Of a stretch of 64,000 nt of DNA, positions 23,887-35,686 are shown in pieces; position 1 is the stretch's first letter, and every line of letters starts with the position of its first letter. Both the position numbers and the translations under genes were made by a program. Below the pieces are notes generated by a model. It was not told the DNA's origin, searched no databases, and saw nothing but the letters and a program-made list of their open reading frames with translations. The stretch is from Ulva prolifera. Taxonomy: Eukaryota; Chlorophyta; Ulvophyceae; Ulvales; Ulvaceae. The stretch is taken from positions 7,383,315-7,447,314 of the forward strand of contig CM041199.1 of NCBI GenBank assembly GCA_023078555.1, read 5' to 3'.

Positions 23887-24942
23887 GCAGCATCACTCTG
23901 TTGGCACGTCCGCTGTGAACTGTCACATCTCGATCTGCGCTTGGCATTGTGTGCGGGCGGTGCATCGACAGATTCCAAAGGGTGGCACGGGCAGGTGTGC
24001 CGGGGTTGGGCGACTCAGCAGGCTGTCAAGAGTCTCAAGACTGTGTGATCACGCAGGGGAGCGCTGTGCGCTTGCTTTTCTGAAAAGATCAATATTTGGC
24101 TGCAATGCTGCTGAGCACATGCCTGGATATAGCAGCTGCAGATGTATGTGGACGTGCTTCCACACATGCTACAGTTTCACCATGATTGCGACCCTGCCTC
24201 AGCCGACGCTATAACCGGACGCGCCGCTCCACCTTCCACGGGCTGACTGGTGCAGCTGCAAGCTCTGCTGGACTGGTGGCTTGTTGCCGCTGCGGCCTGC
24301 AGTGGTGCAATGACAAGAGCGCATCAGGAATATCGACACCAGGCCTCATCTCGGATCTATGCGGAGGGCAGGTGAATGCTGGTCAAACACACAATGGGGC
24401 AGCAGCGCCGGTGTGAACCGGGCTCAAATATGAGCACCCAGCCATGAGCTTCGTCTGCCGCCGAGTCTACATAGAGCTATGTCGCCTTGCCTTGGATCGA
24501 CGACCTGGAGATGCTGACGCATAACCAGCTACTTAGGGCAGACACACTCGTTCGATTGGTCATACAGGACTGAAAAGAACTAGCAGAATTGCGGGGACAT
24601 CCTGGAGGGCCACCATGAGTGCTCTGAGATGTGGTGCATGATACACTGCAGATGCTCTATATGACTATATGCTTTGCAAATCAAAAGAACTATGTGACAA
24701 GATATTGGGCGCATTTGAGGTCGTCCGCCGTTCGTTCGGGAAGCATCTGCGAGGTTGCAAGCTCAAGTTGTTGCACTACAACAGCGCAGCCAGTCAAGGT
24801 GCTGTGTCCATGTAGCTTATATAGCTGTCGTCGCTTCACTTCACAGGCTAGAGCTGGCAGGGTCTACTCGAATGGACATGGCGATCCATAACTGTACTCT
24901 ATACGAACTGCCACTGCTCGTCAGCCTGTCATGATCACAAAC
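23887..24942. other. Intergenic between copies B and C
   Basis: Short frames only; nothing recognised. Confidence 0.4.
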
Positions 24943-25686
24943 AATGCATAGCCTGCAACACGAGGAAGCCAGTGCATGGCCACTGGCAAGATAAAGAGTC
25001 CACTGCCACAGTATTTCCGGCTCCTGCTGCAAAATCATAGATAGCAGACAATATCATAGACAACTGGTAACTTACCAGTGGTAAGGTAACTGGTAGCAGC
25101 ATGGCAGTCTGTTGCTCCCCCTCTTGTACTTATGCAGACCCAAAACATATCAAACGTGATTGGAACGCTTTCTCGCGAGAGCACCCTTTCAGGTGATCTA
25201 CTAACAAGGCATCCCACCCGCTACCCAGCGACACCTGGCATCACGCGAGGGTGACGGCCAAGTTCTTTCTTAGACCTGAGTGTAGCGACGCAATTTCGTT
25301 GTGAGGCGTTGTGAGGCGTTCAAAGTTCATCTGTCGGGTAACGAGGGCATGACGTCAACGGCGTTTGTGTGACATCGCTCTCATGTCGATAGGTTTGATG
25401 GTGCAGGCAAGCTTCCACTGTTCGCGTCAAGCTCTTCGCTTCCAAATGCTACGATCTGAGTGACGATGTTTCCCTTAGCGTCGGTTAATCACTGTCCGAG
25501 TGACCAGGTTCGCATATGAATAGCGACGCTGCTTGGCCCGGTGTGCAAGGTGGGTGAATGAGTTACCAGCATCAACAACCCAGCGCAGATACAGCTGAGA
25601 TATGTATCGTGTCAGTGTATCCAAATTGCAGAAGATGATGTGCGCCGTCGCAATGCAACGACTGAAACAGCATACAAGAGCGCGCG

Positions 25687-26465
25687 AGGTGTCCAAACGG
25701 CTCGACAGTGGCAACGTACAAGTATTAATCCAGGTTCTTGCACACGCGAGCTGCCTGAGTGGACGCGGATGCTGTCTGCACGCCTGTTCATTCTTCAACA
25801 GGCATGGGACGACTGGGCAGCAATCCATGAGGACCCATTTAAGGCCTTCCTCTTCTGCATATTAGCAAGCTCTATTGCAATTATGCTCAACAGGTCGGGT
25901 TTGCTTGTAGCCAGCGCATCGAAGGGAGGTCTCGTTCTCATCCCCAGCACGGCTTATTGTGTTTGCCATCTTTCCTCGCATCTTCTCGTTTGGAGATATG
26001 GCCTGATGAGCACTCTACAATGATGAAAGCAGGTTGCGTTGTGTCCCTGTGCGGTGCCTGCGGTCCACTGGCTTGTGAGCCTTGTCCTCGGACTCTCATC
26101 ATCCATGGGTGCGGCAATGCCGACAATGCCGACTGAGCGGTCTCAGAGGCCGCTCCCGTGCGTCCGTCCACCATGCTGCCTGTTGCCTGGCAACACTCCA
26201 GCCTGTGTCGGCGCGGCCGGCCCTGGAAGTCATCCCTGGGGCATGAGTCAGCCCCCCCCCCGCCCCGTTGTGCAGGAACGCCGTGACGCTGACCCTGGGC
26301 TCGTTTGCCGTCACGACCGCCTCGTTCTGCCTGACGATGCTCGGCATGAAGCGGGTCCTCGGGGCGGTGAACCGCGTCGGCGTGGAGCTGCGGCACCGGA
26401 TTTCGAGGGCGTCAGCCCACAGCGGCCACCCGGTCGCGGACACCGCCGGCGGGTGCGGCCTGTAG
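25687..26465 (+). pseudogene. Multi-span membrane protein, tandem copy C (broken chimera)
   Basis: Exon 1 sequence resembling copy B begins near 25687, where the ATG of B is GTG. One base is missing relative to B before the ELPEW motif, shifting the frame. The conserved stretch ELPEWTRMLSARLFILQQAW through HLLVWRYG is then readable to about 26000, where similarity to B ends abruptly and a stop follows. Exons 2, 3 and 4 are absent. Exon 5 reappears at 26276-26465 (NAVTLTLGSFAVTTASFCLT...RHRISRAS) behind a C-rich acceptor. In both exon 5 and the C-rich intron end it is closest to copy D. I read it as a deletion chimera with a B-like 5' half and a D-like 3' end, and non-functional. A short transcript is possible but no full product. 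Confidence 0.82.
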
Positions 26466-28320
26466 AGGCAGGCGCAGTCGGAGTACGTGGTCAGCACAAC
26501 ATGAAGGGCAAGCTGTCGGAAGGTCCACTGTTCCGTCAACTAGGTCAACTACTCAGCGTCATAATGGGCTGGCGGAGCCGTACTGGGGAGGCTGTGGCTG
26601 GTCTGGACCCATGGACGGCAAAGATCAGGGCGTCAGGTCTGGTGCATCTGCGTGCGGATCAGCTGCGGCAACGGTCACACCACCCAGACGCGGTCTGGCA
26701 GCTTGCGAAGCTTCCGGCCTTGGAGCATTTGCATACGTGGGCGGGGCTAAGCTAGCGTGTATGTTCTGGGAGACGTTAGGCTGAGGCGACCGCGGTCGAC
26801 CAGGCTGTAGTGTCATCATGCTCCCTGGACTCGGGAGACTTTCCCCAGGGTCCATGCTGACTGTGCACCTGCATCGTCGCGCCCAACTGTCACAGATTCG
26901 GCCAGGGCGCTGTTCTCTTGGCGGTGGCACGGCTGCACCGGTGGGTGCATGCAGTGGCAGGGGACGCCTCCTGTGCAGCGTGAAGATGATGCGGTACACC
27001 TGAAATGCTTGCACAAAATCAGGGCAGCTGCTGACAGGATGTGTGCAGCGAACGGTCATACATGTGGGCCTCTGGCTGACCCGGTCGGGCGGAGAGAGAT
27101 GGCAGGAAGCAGGACAGCTTGAATGCGGCTGTAAACCATGGGCAGGCCTGTGCGGAAGCACTGGGCACATCACAGCTGCCTTGTCTGAAGGACGGCCGCT
27201 CATGACCTGCAAGTGGTGGCCACCACGTATGCATGAGCTGCAGCAGCTACCTGCGGCGGCATGGCTAACAATGCTGACTTTCTCCATTGGCCACTGTTAT
27301 AATACATGATGACAGGCTAGGTGAGACAGGATTCAAGGTGTCAACATGAGAAGGTATACGGATGCACAATGTGCTGAGGACAATTGGTACCTGTGTTGGG
27401 AACCGGGGATGTTTTGCTTGAACGTTAGTGGGATGGCCGCTGTGGCGGCGTAGTGCGATCATGGCAGCTGGAGGCGGTGCATTTGCACATGCGCTTGCCT
27501 GGCTGTGGATCGCAAAGCTGAAGCTTGAGGAGGGAGTGGAGACAAAAAGACGAAGCACTACACATCCTCCTGTACACCAGTTTCAGATGGCTGTTCCAGG
27601 TGACTTCAGCATATGCCGCCAGCTGAGGGGTCAGCTGAGACAGGTGTGGGTGTAGGTGTCCAGGCAAGATACTAGAATTCTTCGCTTTAAAGCGACAAAT
27701 TGTTCGCTAGAGGATTAACTGGAAGAAAAACATGAGAACACACATCATCAATCGGCGCTGAAACTGGATCTTGAGTCCTAGGAATGCGGTTTATCAAGTG
27801 ATTGATAGCAGGTAGCATCTTCAGGCACCCACTGCTGTCAAACTGTGTGTTCCGCACTGCTTTGGCTGTCAACCACCGGTATCTCAGCTGCGACAGCTTT
27901 GGCCCTGTGTTACGCCACACCCAAAGCACGTCGGTCCCGCAAGAAGCACTACGTTTACGTAGCGTGGTCGCATCTGGAGCAACGTGGCACACATCGCTTA
28001 TTGGCTTTCATCATCGCTTCGGGTGCGTCGTGCACACATAGTCTATGGCAGGCATCCCTGCACAAACAGCTGGTCAAGTCTCAGACATAGACAATTGCTT
28101 CAACCTGTATTGACGCTTTTCCACGTACTAGTCTGACCGATAGTGGACGTGTTCCTCGCTCGTAGGAGGCAGTCCGGCGGATGGACTCCGCCAGCGCTTT
28201 GCCAGGTGTGTAACGCTCAACGCGCATGTGCCAAAACGCGAGAGCATGATCATGTTGCAGCTGTGCGCTGTGTGATGCGGCTTTCGTGCAGAAATTGGCT
28301 CAAAGTCTCCGGCCGCTACA
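26466..28320. other. Intergenic between copies C and D
   Basis: Several 60-220 codon frames on both strands overlap one another without family similarity. Holds the promoter flank of copy D; nothing else recognised. Confidence 0.4.
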
Positions 28321-30644
28321 ATGCAGAGAAATGATCGCAACAATGATCCTGAACTTGCCAGGCAACCTTCACACGAACATAAGTCAGGCTCAAGTAGTGT
28401 TCCGGGCTGGGTTTTGGATTTGTCTGCGCGTTGTTTCGTTCTTCCAGAGGCTTGGGATGGCTGGGCCGTGATCCATGAAAAACCGTGCCACATTTTTGCT
28501 TACGCGATGTGTGCTGGGTTCTTCGCAATGATTTGGAACTCATGGGCTCTGGTTGCAGCCAGCCTGCCTGTGGGCTGGGTGGCCTTGGTTCCATGCATAA
28601 TTTATTCCAGTTGCCATCTGACCTCTCATCTGCTTGTCTGGAGACATGGCCCAATGATCAGCAAGGCGACAGTCTATCGTGTTCTAGTCTCCCTGTCTTC
28701 TGCTCCGCATACATTCCTTTGCTTGTGCCTGGTGTTCTGGCCAGGTCAGCATGTGCCCTTTGGAAGCCATATCTTGTTCACTGCTGTCCTCTGTGTGGGC
28801 ATGTGGCCAATGTACGTTGCAGCTATTCTTGGATGCTGGGCAGAGGATCATCCTTCACAGCCACACAGGTGCATTACATGCTCTATCTTGCCTGTCACTT
28901 CCCTGAGACACGTGTCCAAGCACCCACAATCTGCTTCACCCAGACGAGTGACAGATGCACTGCTCAACAGTAGGAGTACAATCGATGTAGCCGCATCCTG
29001 TGGCTAGATCATGGTCTGCATGTCTAAGTGACCAGACGCTGGCCCGTGACACCTGTCTGTATGCACGTCTAAGCTTCCAAAAGATGATGGGGCATCACAT
29101 GGATCCCCCTGCTGCAGTGCTGACTTGCAGGTCTTGCAAAGGACCAGTGCTGACTGCCACAACCCGCCTCCTCCGGGTGACTGATGCCTTCACAGACATG
29201 TTGGTCATCAAGATGATGCTACAAAAGGTGTGCGGGGTCCTCTATCCTGGCAAAAGTCAGGCTCTTCATCCGGTAGTGAGATGCCGCAGGCGTACGGCCT
29301 GCCTCGTCACCAGCTATTCGTCACTTGGTCCTTGCAGCTAGGTCTTGCTCATCAAAACTCGTCGTGTGCATCTGGGTCGTACGGAATGCCACGCTGCAGA
29401 AGGCTCCCCCAATCCGCTCACACTCAGCTGAAGTCTGGCTAGGAACAAACCGGCAAGGAACACTTTGCACACGGCACAAAGTCGATGCTTCCAATAAACT
29501 TGGGCACACTGACCCAATAGACTTGACCCGGACTGAACGAAATGAACCGCTGCAGGCACAGGAGCCGTGCTACTGGTTTGGAACCGTGCGGGGCGGCGGG
29601 GCGTGCGCGCGGTGGCGCGTCATGGCCGCTTGTGCGGGTCTCTCCGCAGCTGTCGACCTCGCCCTCAGCATCCACCTCGCCACGGCCGGCTTCTCTGCCC
29701 AGAGCAGTGATCACGACGTCGACGCGCGGAAGCGGCGGTGCGCTACATCATCTGTGCGCCTCGTGAGCTGCATGCGCGTTGGCCTCTTTGCAGTAGCGGC
29801 AGTGCATGTATGGGCAGGCGTGGAAGTGCTGTTTTGGGGTGCGTAGAATGTTTACTACCAGTTCGATAGGCCTGTTCAGTCTGGCGTGTGCCCACACACC
29901 CCCTGGAAGGTGGTCTGAACGCAGCGAGCTACGCACCTCGCAATGCTGCTTTCACTCCAGTGTTTCACAAGTTCCCAGGATCCGCTCATCTTGTGGGTGT
30001 ATCCCAGCCACCTCAAAGGAGTGTCTCCTAGCGTTCTTTCAGGTGTCTCCTAGCTGTTTGCGCGCTCCCAAACAGGCCGAGCTCCCAGACGTGCACCATC
30101 ATGTGTGCCTGTGTGTGCCGAGATGAGGTAGCGCAGTAGTTCCGCGCCTGGGCTGCAGTGCCACATGCGCCCTCACGCAAGCTTCTGGCCGTGGCTGCAG
30201 GATGTACGTGCGCGCACATGTGGCGTCCTTCTCGTGCGAGATCTCCATCCTCGCAATCACTCTCGTGAAGCTCTTCAGCGACTTCCAGGACCCCTCCGCC
30301 ACGACCTCCCCTGCCGAGCACCTGTGTGCCCCACCCCTGCCCTCCGTGTCCACCTGTGCGCCGGCACCAGGGCTGCTGACGCTCATTCAGCTGGCCCATG
30401 CGAGCCCCCCCCGCCCCTGGTGTGCAGGAACGCCGTGACGCTGACCCTGGGCTCGTTTGCCGTCACGATCGCCTCGTTCTGCCTGACAATGCTCGGCATG
30501 AAGCGGGTCCTCGGGGCGGTGAACCGCGTCGGCGCGGAGCTGCGGGTGCGGATTTCGAGGGCGTCAGGCCACAACAGCCACCATCCAGCTGCTGGGCGCT
30601 TGCAGCCGATTGAGATGGTTGGTTGGGCCGACGCGCAGGCATGA
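28321..30644 (+). CDS. Multi-span membrane protein, tandem copy D (intact model)
   Basis: Exons 28321-28868, 29131-29227, 29556-29737, 30201-30323 and 30428-30644 join in frame to 388 aa from an ATG at 28321. Order and phases equal those of copy B, and exons 2, 4 and 5 have identical lengths (97, 123 and 217 bases). Exon 1 has LSARCFVLPEAWDGWAVIHE and four hydrophobic segments. Exon 2 has AFTDMLVIKMMLQK. Exon 3 has QEPCYWFGTVRGGGACARW and a helix, with 15 extra bases. Exon 4 has SFSCEISILAITLVKLF. Exon 5 has LTLGSFAVTIASFCLTMLGM, KRVLGAVNRVG and a variable tail. About seven membrane segments are predicted by eye. Exons 3-5 are far more GC-rich than exons 1-2, a contrast seen in the other copies too. 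Function unknown. Confidence 0.82.
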
Positions 30645-31968
30645 GCAGGAGCCGCTCTTCCCGGTCTCCACGCTGGAGGCCACGGCGCCTGCACTGTGGA
30701 GCTGCAGTGGTCTTGGGCTTGAGGAGACGGCTGGCTGCTCAGGCATGTGGCGCGTACTGCAAGCATGCCTGGCAGGCCTGCAATAAGCACGATCTAGATA
30801 TTCTACAACAACTGCTGTGCGACTCCAGGCACCGAGGCCGCAGGGAAAAGTCTGGACGAGCACGCTGTCTTTTGGAAGAGGGCTGGAGTTGGTGAGCCAG
30901 CTGGACATGCGGCATGAAAACACACATGGGGCTGCAACTGGTGCGGTCGATTGTAGTCGGCGGTGAGGCTCAGGTTCACCTTCTGGGCCAAGGGGGGTGC
31001 AGTGATGCTGTGGCTTGTGTGTGGGTACCTGCCTGTTGATTGGTGTCCTTTGTCCTGAGTGGACTTGGTGGTCCATGATTTAACACAGGAGGTCACGAGG
31101 CTGCGAGTACACCCATGCTGTGCACCTCTGCTCCTCTGCACCTGGATCTGGTCCTGTTGTGACTCGTGGCGACTTACATGGCGTCCACACTTGGCTCTGC
31201 TCCAGGCCTGGCATTCATGCCAGTGCATCTAAGCTTGGTCAGCCAGGTTGGATCCCGTTCACAGATGAGCTCGGTTCACGGAGGAAAGGTAGCGCCAGCA
31301 GTGCGTCTGGTCATTTGTTGGCAAACTCAGATATGTTGGATGTGGTGGTTGAGTGAGAAGGCTGCAGCTGCGGCACCTCTGCAAAGAATACATCCAACGG
31401 ATCTGATCGGCCATGTTGTGGACGAGGGGCACAGCAGCTGGATTTGCTATGACGGAAACTCAGCGGTGCACGAGGATAGTGCAGGTGCTGCACATGTGGG
31501 TCCCAGGCGCATGCTGACCTGCTGGTGTGCGCTTTCTATTTCGAGAGAAAAAAGGCAGAACACATGTGTGCGCACATCCCAGAAGATGGATCACAGTAGG
31601 CCAAAAACATACAGTGGACAGATGAAGCAGCTGCATCATCTGGCTGTGTGGGTGCACTGGGAGGGCCACCTTCAAAGAGTATGAGTAAAAACGATCATCA
31701 TCCATACATACGACTGTTATGTTATTCTGTCCTTGACTTTGTGAGATTATGACCTATTGAGGTATCAAGGGTTTTAGAAGTTGAAGAGACTGGTATATTT
31801 TTGTGTTTGAACTACAGGCCTCATTCTGGAGTCTATAAATGCACATGTACTGTCTAACAGCTTTGGACTTTACTTGTAACACTCTTCTCCCTTTTGTTAC
31901 AGCCCGCTGAACTGTCCCTCTGAGCCTAAGTGCTCCAATTTACATATCAACGACCATCAGAAAAGACC
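30645..31968. other. Intergenic; TATA-like element near the end
   Basis: No recognised gene. A 172-codon frame at 31166-31684 is not convincing. A TATAAAT at about 31835 lies 130 bases before the small exon candidate at 31969. Confidence 0.35.
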
Positions 31969-32531
31969 ATGACGTCCGAGTTCATGCAAAGATTGGAAGA
32001 AAATATGCCATTGTACAGATGCATCACCAAATTTTATCAGGTATGTCCGAAGTCTGCAGGTCTGCAGATCAGCTTTACACCCATAACTTCTAATCACACG
32101 AGCTGTGGAACACACAAAGACAAACTTCTTATTCTTTGATTCAGGCACCCCAGGCTTGCACAGACATGCAAACATGACTGAGGATGCAGCAGGTATACAT
32201 CAGGGACCCTCAGGTGAACAAGGATGCAGGTCACGGCACACCAAGCATCAAACAAATACAGGAGCTCCAGTCAGACAGGGCCCACATGCATCATCGTCAG
32301 CAGCGCCCCTGTCGCGCCCAACACGACCCACCCTGCACTCTCGCAGCACCCCAGTGCAGGCACATTCAGCACACTTCAACCAATTTGTGGCACACACCCA
32401 CCACCACACCAGCCCAAACTGCAAACGCTATATACGTACCACCTGCCACCCGACACTCAGCTGCACTTCTGGGTGCAAATCAGAGCAGCTGTGTCACAAC
32501 CCTCGAAAAGACCACGTCCACCTGCAAATGA
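31969..32531 (+). CDS. Possible small gene, two exons, unrecognised
   Basis: ATG at 31969 opens MTSEFMQRLEENMPLYRCIT plus KFYQ, ending at CAG|GTATGT (32040). A phase-0 acceptor at 32191-32192 could join VYIRDPQVNKDA and continue to a stop at 32531. The first exon reads like real coding sequence. The long tail of the second lies in A/C-rich, low-complexity DNA and is doubtful, so the gene may end earlier or continue by another splice. It converges on the Ycf45-like gene with 40 bases between stops. No family assigned. Confidence 0.3.
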
Positions 32532-32570
32532 CATTCCACTTCACCAGACCAAAACACAGAGAATTGTACA

Positions 32571-35500
32571 CTAGAAGCGTTTGCGCTGGCTGCCCCCCTT
32601 CTCAGCCCTGCTGCGCCCGGCTGCAGCGCGAGCCTTCCCCCCGCGGCCACGCCGAGGCGCGCCCTCATCCCCCGATTCCACCCCACGAGACATTGCAGAC
32701 AGCACCGCCACGTCGTCCAGGTCCTGCATATGCTCTACCCACGCGCCAGGCAGTCCCGCAGCCTCTACCTGCGCCCGCGCGGCATTGCGCCCCGGGGCCA
32801 TCCCCCCCTCAACCCCCCCCACCACGGCCCCCTTGAACCCCCGGTCCGCCGCATCCTCCGCCTCCACCACCGCACTGTACTGCTGATTGAGCGCCTGTGC
32901 GAGTGCCGCGTCTGTCGTGCGTGGCAGCACCGTCGGCAGTGCCGCGTCCACCACAGCCCCCCAGCCGTCACCGCCGCTGCGCTGCGCGCTGCCGCGCACC
33001 GCGCCGGGGTGCGTCGTGTACGCTACAGCGGCACCTGTGCCGCCGCCGCCACCGCCGGTGTGCGGCTGTGGGCCCCGGCCACCCCCGCCGCCGCCACCAC
33101 CGCCGCCGGGGCTGCCACTGCCGGCGTCAGTAGGGCCGCCGTAGTCAAGGTTCTCCGAGTAGACGGCGGTCTTGGCCGTCAACAGGCCCGTTTCATGATT
33201 GCGGCGCCGCACCTGTAACCACATCAATACTCTTCACCACACACACCCTCGCACCCCACACACCGGTTCGCTTGTGTAGCGGCGACCTTGGTGCTCGTGG
33301 GAACACACACTGGCGTCCGCAAGCCGAAGAAGCTGTTCGGTGGCTAAGCAGGCAAACACGTGAGTGTTGCAGACACAAGCTCGAGCACCGCACGGTCAAT
33401 GCGCCTGCCCGAATTCCACACAGCAGTGCACAAGCAGCAGTGTGCTTGATCAACCAGCTGCGGCGGCCGCACCTTGACATACGGCATGTCGCCGAGCAGC
33501 AGCGCGTCGACCGACTCCTCGACGTCGTGCTGCACCCAGAGGTCGCGCTCACGCATCTCCAGCAGCACGGGGAACGTGCTCGGCGCGCGCCGCTCGAGCA
33601 CGCTCTTCTGGGAGTTGCGCGACCGCGCCGTGTCGTCGCCGAGCGTCACGCTCTCGAGGCCCCCGACGAGGTCGCTCAGCATCGGGTTGTTCATGAGGTT
33701 CTCGAGGAACTGGCCGTGCGCGGTCGCGACGAGAGTCACGCCGCGCTCCGCGATCGTGCGGCACGCGAGCGCCTCCGCCTCCGTCCCGATCTCGTCGACC
33801 ACGATCACCTCCGGCATGTGGTTCTCCACCGCCTCGATCTGCAGCCGCGTGGTGCCGTTAAAGCTGCATGCATGCAGGCGGTAGCGGGCTGGTGTGTGTG
33901 TGTTGGCTTAAGCACCGTCCGTGCGAGCATGTCCAGCACAGCGTGCCGGCGCGCATGTGCTGCGGTGTCGGCGGGACAGCCCCGCCGAGGATCATGGCAG
34001 TGTGTGCGAAGGGTAGGATGTCCCGCACTGCTGATGGAGTGCGCCTGAGGGGCTGCAGCGCCGCTGTATCGATGTGGGGGAGTGGGCATGAGAGCACCAC
34101 GTCCCGGACACATACCCAAGGGGTGGGCAGCGACGTGTATGCCACCACGCCGAGCCGCTGCGGCCTCTGCAGCTCAAGCAGACTCATACGCGGTTAGCAG
34201 ACTACGTGCAGCAGAGGCGGGGGCAGTGGGGGGCCGGGGGGTGCTCACCATGACGCCGTGCTGCTGGTGGACGTCGGGCACCTGCATGCGGCGCGCCGTG
34301 CCGACGGCCGGGTGCGGCACGTCGCCGTCGCCGCCGATCTCGTTCGACGTGTCGACGATGACGACGCGGCGGCCGCAGTCATCCGCGAGCGTGCGCGCCA
34401 GCTCCCGGATGACGGTCGTCTTGCCGACACCCGGGCGGCCGAGGAAGAGGATCGACTGCGGGTCTGCACGGCAGCTCATGCATGTCATAGTGGACCAAGA
34501 CTGGCAGACGGTTGGAGGCGGGCACAGCAGATAGGATGCTAATGGGGTGCGTGTGGGTGGGGCATATAGTTACTGCTGTGTTCTTATGGCGCAATTGTTG
34601 TGGTGGCACGGTGGCCGGTAGAGCTTGGGGACACAAGGGGGCACAATGATGCATGTCAGCCTGTACATGTGGTCATCGGCAGGTTGTTAAATGCGCCTCA
34701 CACAACCACAAGACACTGACAGCAAAAATTCATTGCTGCTTTGGCGGTGAAGCAATGTTTGCACATGCTCCAGCACCCAGCTCAGTCTGTGGCAGCAAGT
34801 GTACTCACTGCACGGGCGGATTGAAGCAACGTTTCAAATCATCTCAGCATGACTGTGCAACTGCAAGTGCATGGCATACCGGATCGTATGCAAGTCATAA
34901 GCCGGACACAAGTCATCTTCTGCGTCAGGAGGACATATCGGGACCCCGTGGTCCAGTGGTACTGGGCAGCGCACGCTCAAGAAGGTCTCTGATCATGTCC
35001 ACATGGCCGCTAACAGCTCGGCCTACGCGACACGTCAGACCAATGATATCACCACGCCTGTTCTTCATTGCGCTGATGCGATGCAATGTTCCTTCAATAC
35101 CTGCCCTGTTGTCGAGGCCAAAGGCGCCAAGTTGATTAGCTGCGGACTGGAGGTCTTCCCTGGTCACAAGCCGGTCGCTCAATTCCTCCACCTCGCTCTG
35201 GAAGCGAGCATATGGCTTTCGCCCTAGATCAATAATTATTTCGAGAAGTTCATCCCGCTTCGCATGGCCCAGGAGTGGAGCAGAGACGTCCGCGGGCAAA
35301 ACCTGCAAAGCTTGAACCGCTCAGACAAGCGTAGTCCATGGCTAAAACATCGCATGACCATCAAATTAAAGCTGAATTACATTCGCAAACAATCGCGTGT
35401 GGCATCTACGGCGTCAATGCGGACTCCGAATATACCACGTCATTCCTGTACGCACCGACAGCAGGTCGCCCATGTCATCTGTCACAGACACTCCAAGGTC

Positions 35501-35686
35501 ATCTGTATGTGCTTCCCTTAGAGAGCTGCTGGGATCGACTGCTTGAAGAGTCACTGTGCGGGGCGCGGTGCAATACTTTGGAGATGCCCTCGAGCATGGT
35601 CGACATGGCAGCCCTTGCACGACGGCTTGATGGTGTATCTTAGAGTTTACTGACGGACGATTCAAAATTGACGCCGAGGAAATCAT
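32571..35686 (-). CDS. Ycf45-like P-loop ATPase, plastid-targeted
   Basis: Homologue of Ycf45, an AAA-type ATPase related to sporulation protein SpoIIIAA, encoded in some plastid genomes and in the nucleus of green plants. Exons 35456-35686, 34975-35302, 34249-34463, 33473-33838 and 32571-33212 join to 593 aa. The first exon gives a Ser/Arg-rich leader like a chloroplast transit peptide. The core follows: [47 protein letters not shown], Walker [49 protein letters not shown] (Walker B), [15 protein letters not shown] and [19 protein letters not shown]. The last exon is a 214-residue Gly/Ala-rich tail with a basic end; I do not see the R3H domain some homologues carry. A second acceptor upstream of 33838 (after GCATGCATGCAG) would add eight in-frame codons but breaks phase with the previous exon. 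Biochemical role unknown. Confidence 0.93.

Noticed and set aside
15289-30644. GPCR or rhodopsin identity for the seven-segment family
   Set aside because: No retinal lysine context, DRY or NPxxY-like motifs; segment count alone is not evidence.
31166-31684. 172-codon plus frame
   Set aside because: No ATG at its reported start, no family similarity, ordinary intergenic composition.
31969-32040. Small TIM-type mitochondrial chaperone
   Set aside because: Considered for the MTSEFMQRLEENM exon, but the twin CX3C motif is absent.
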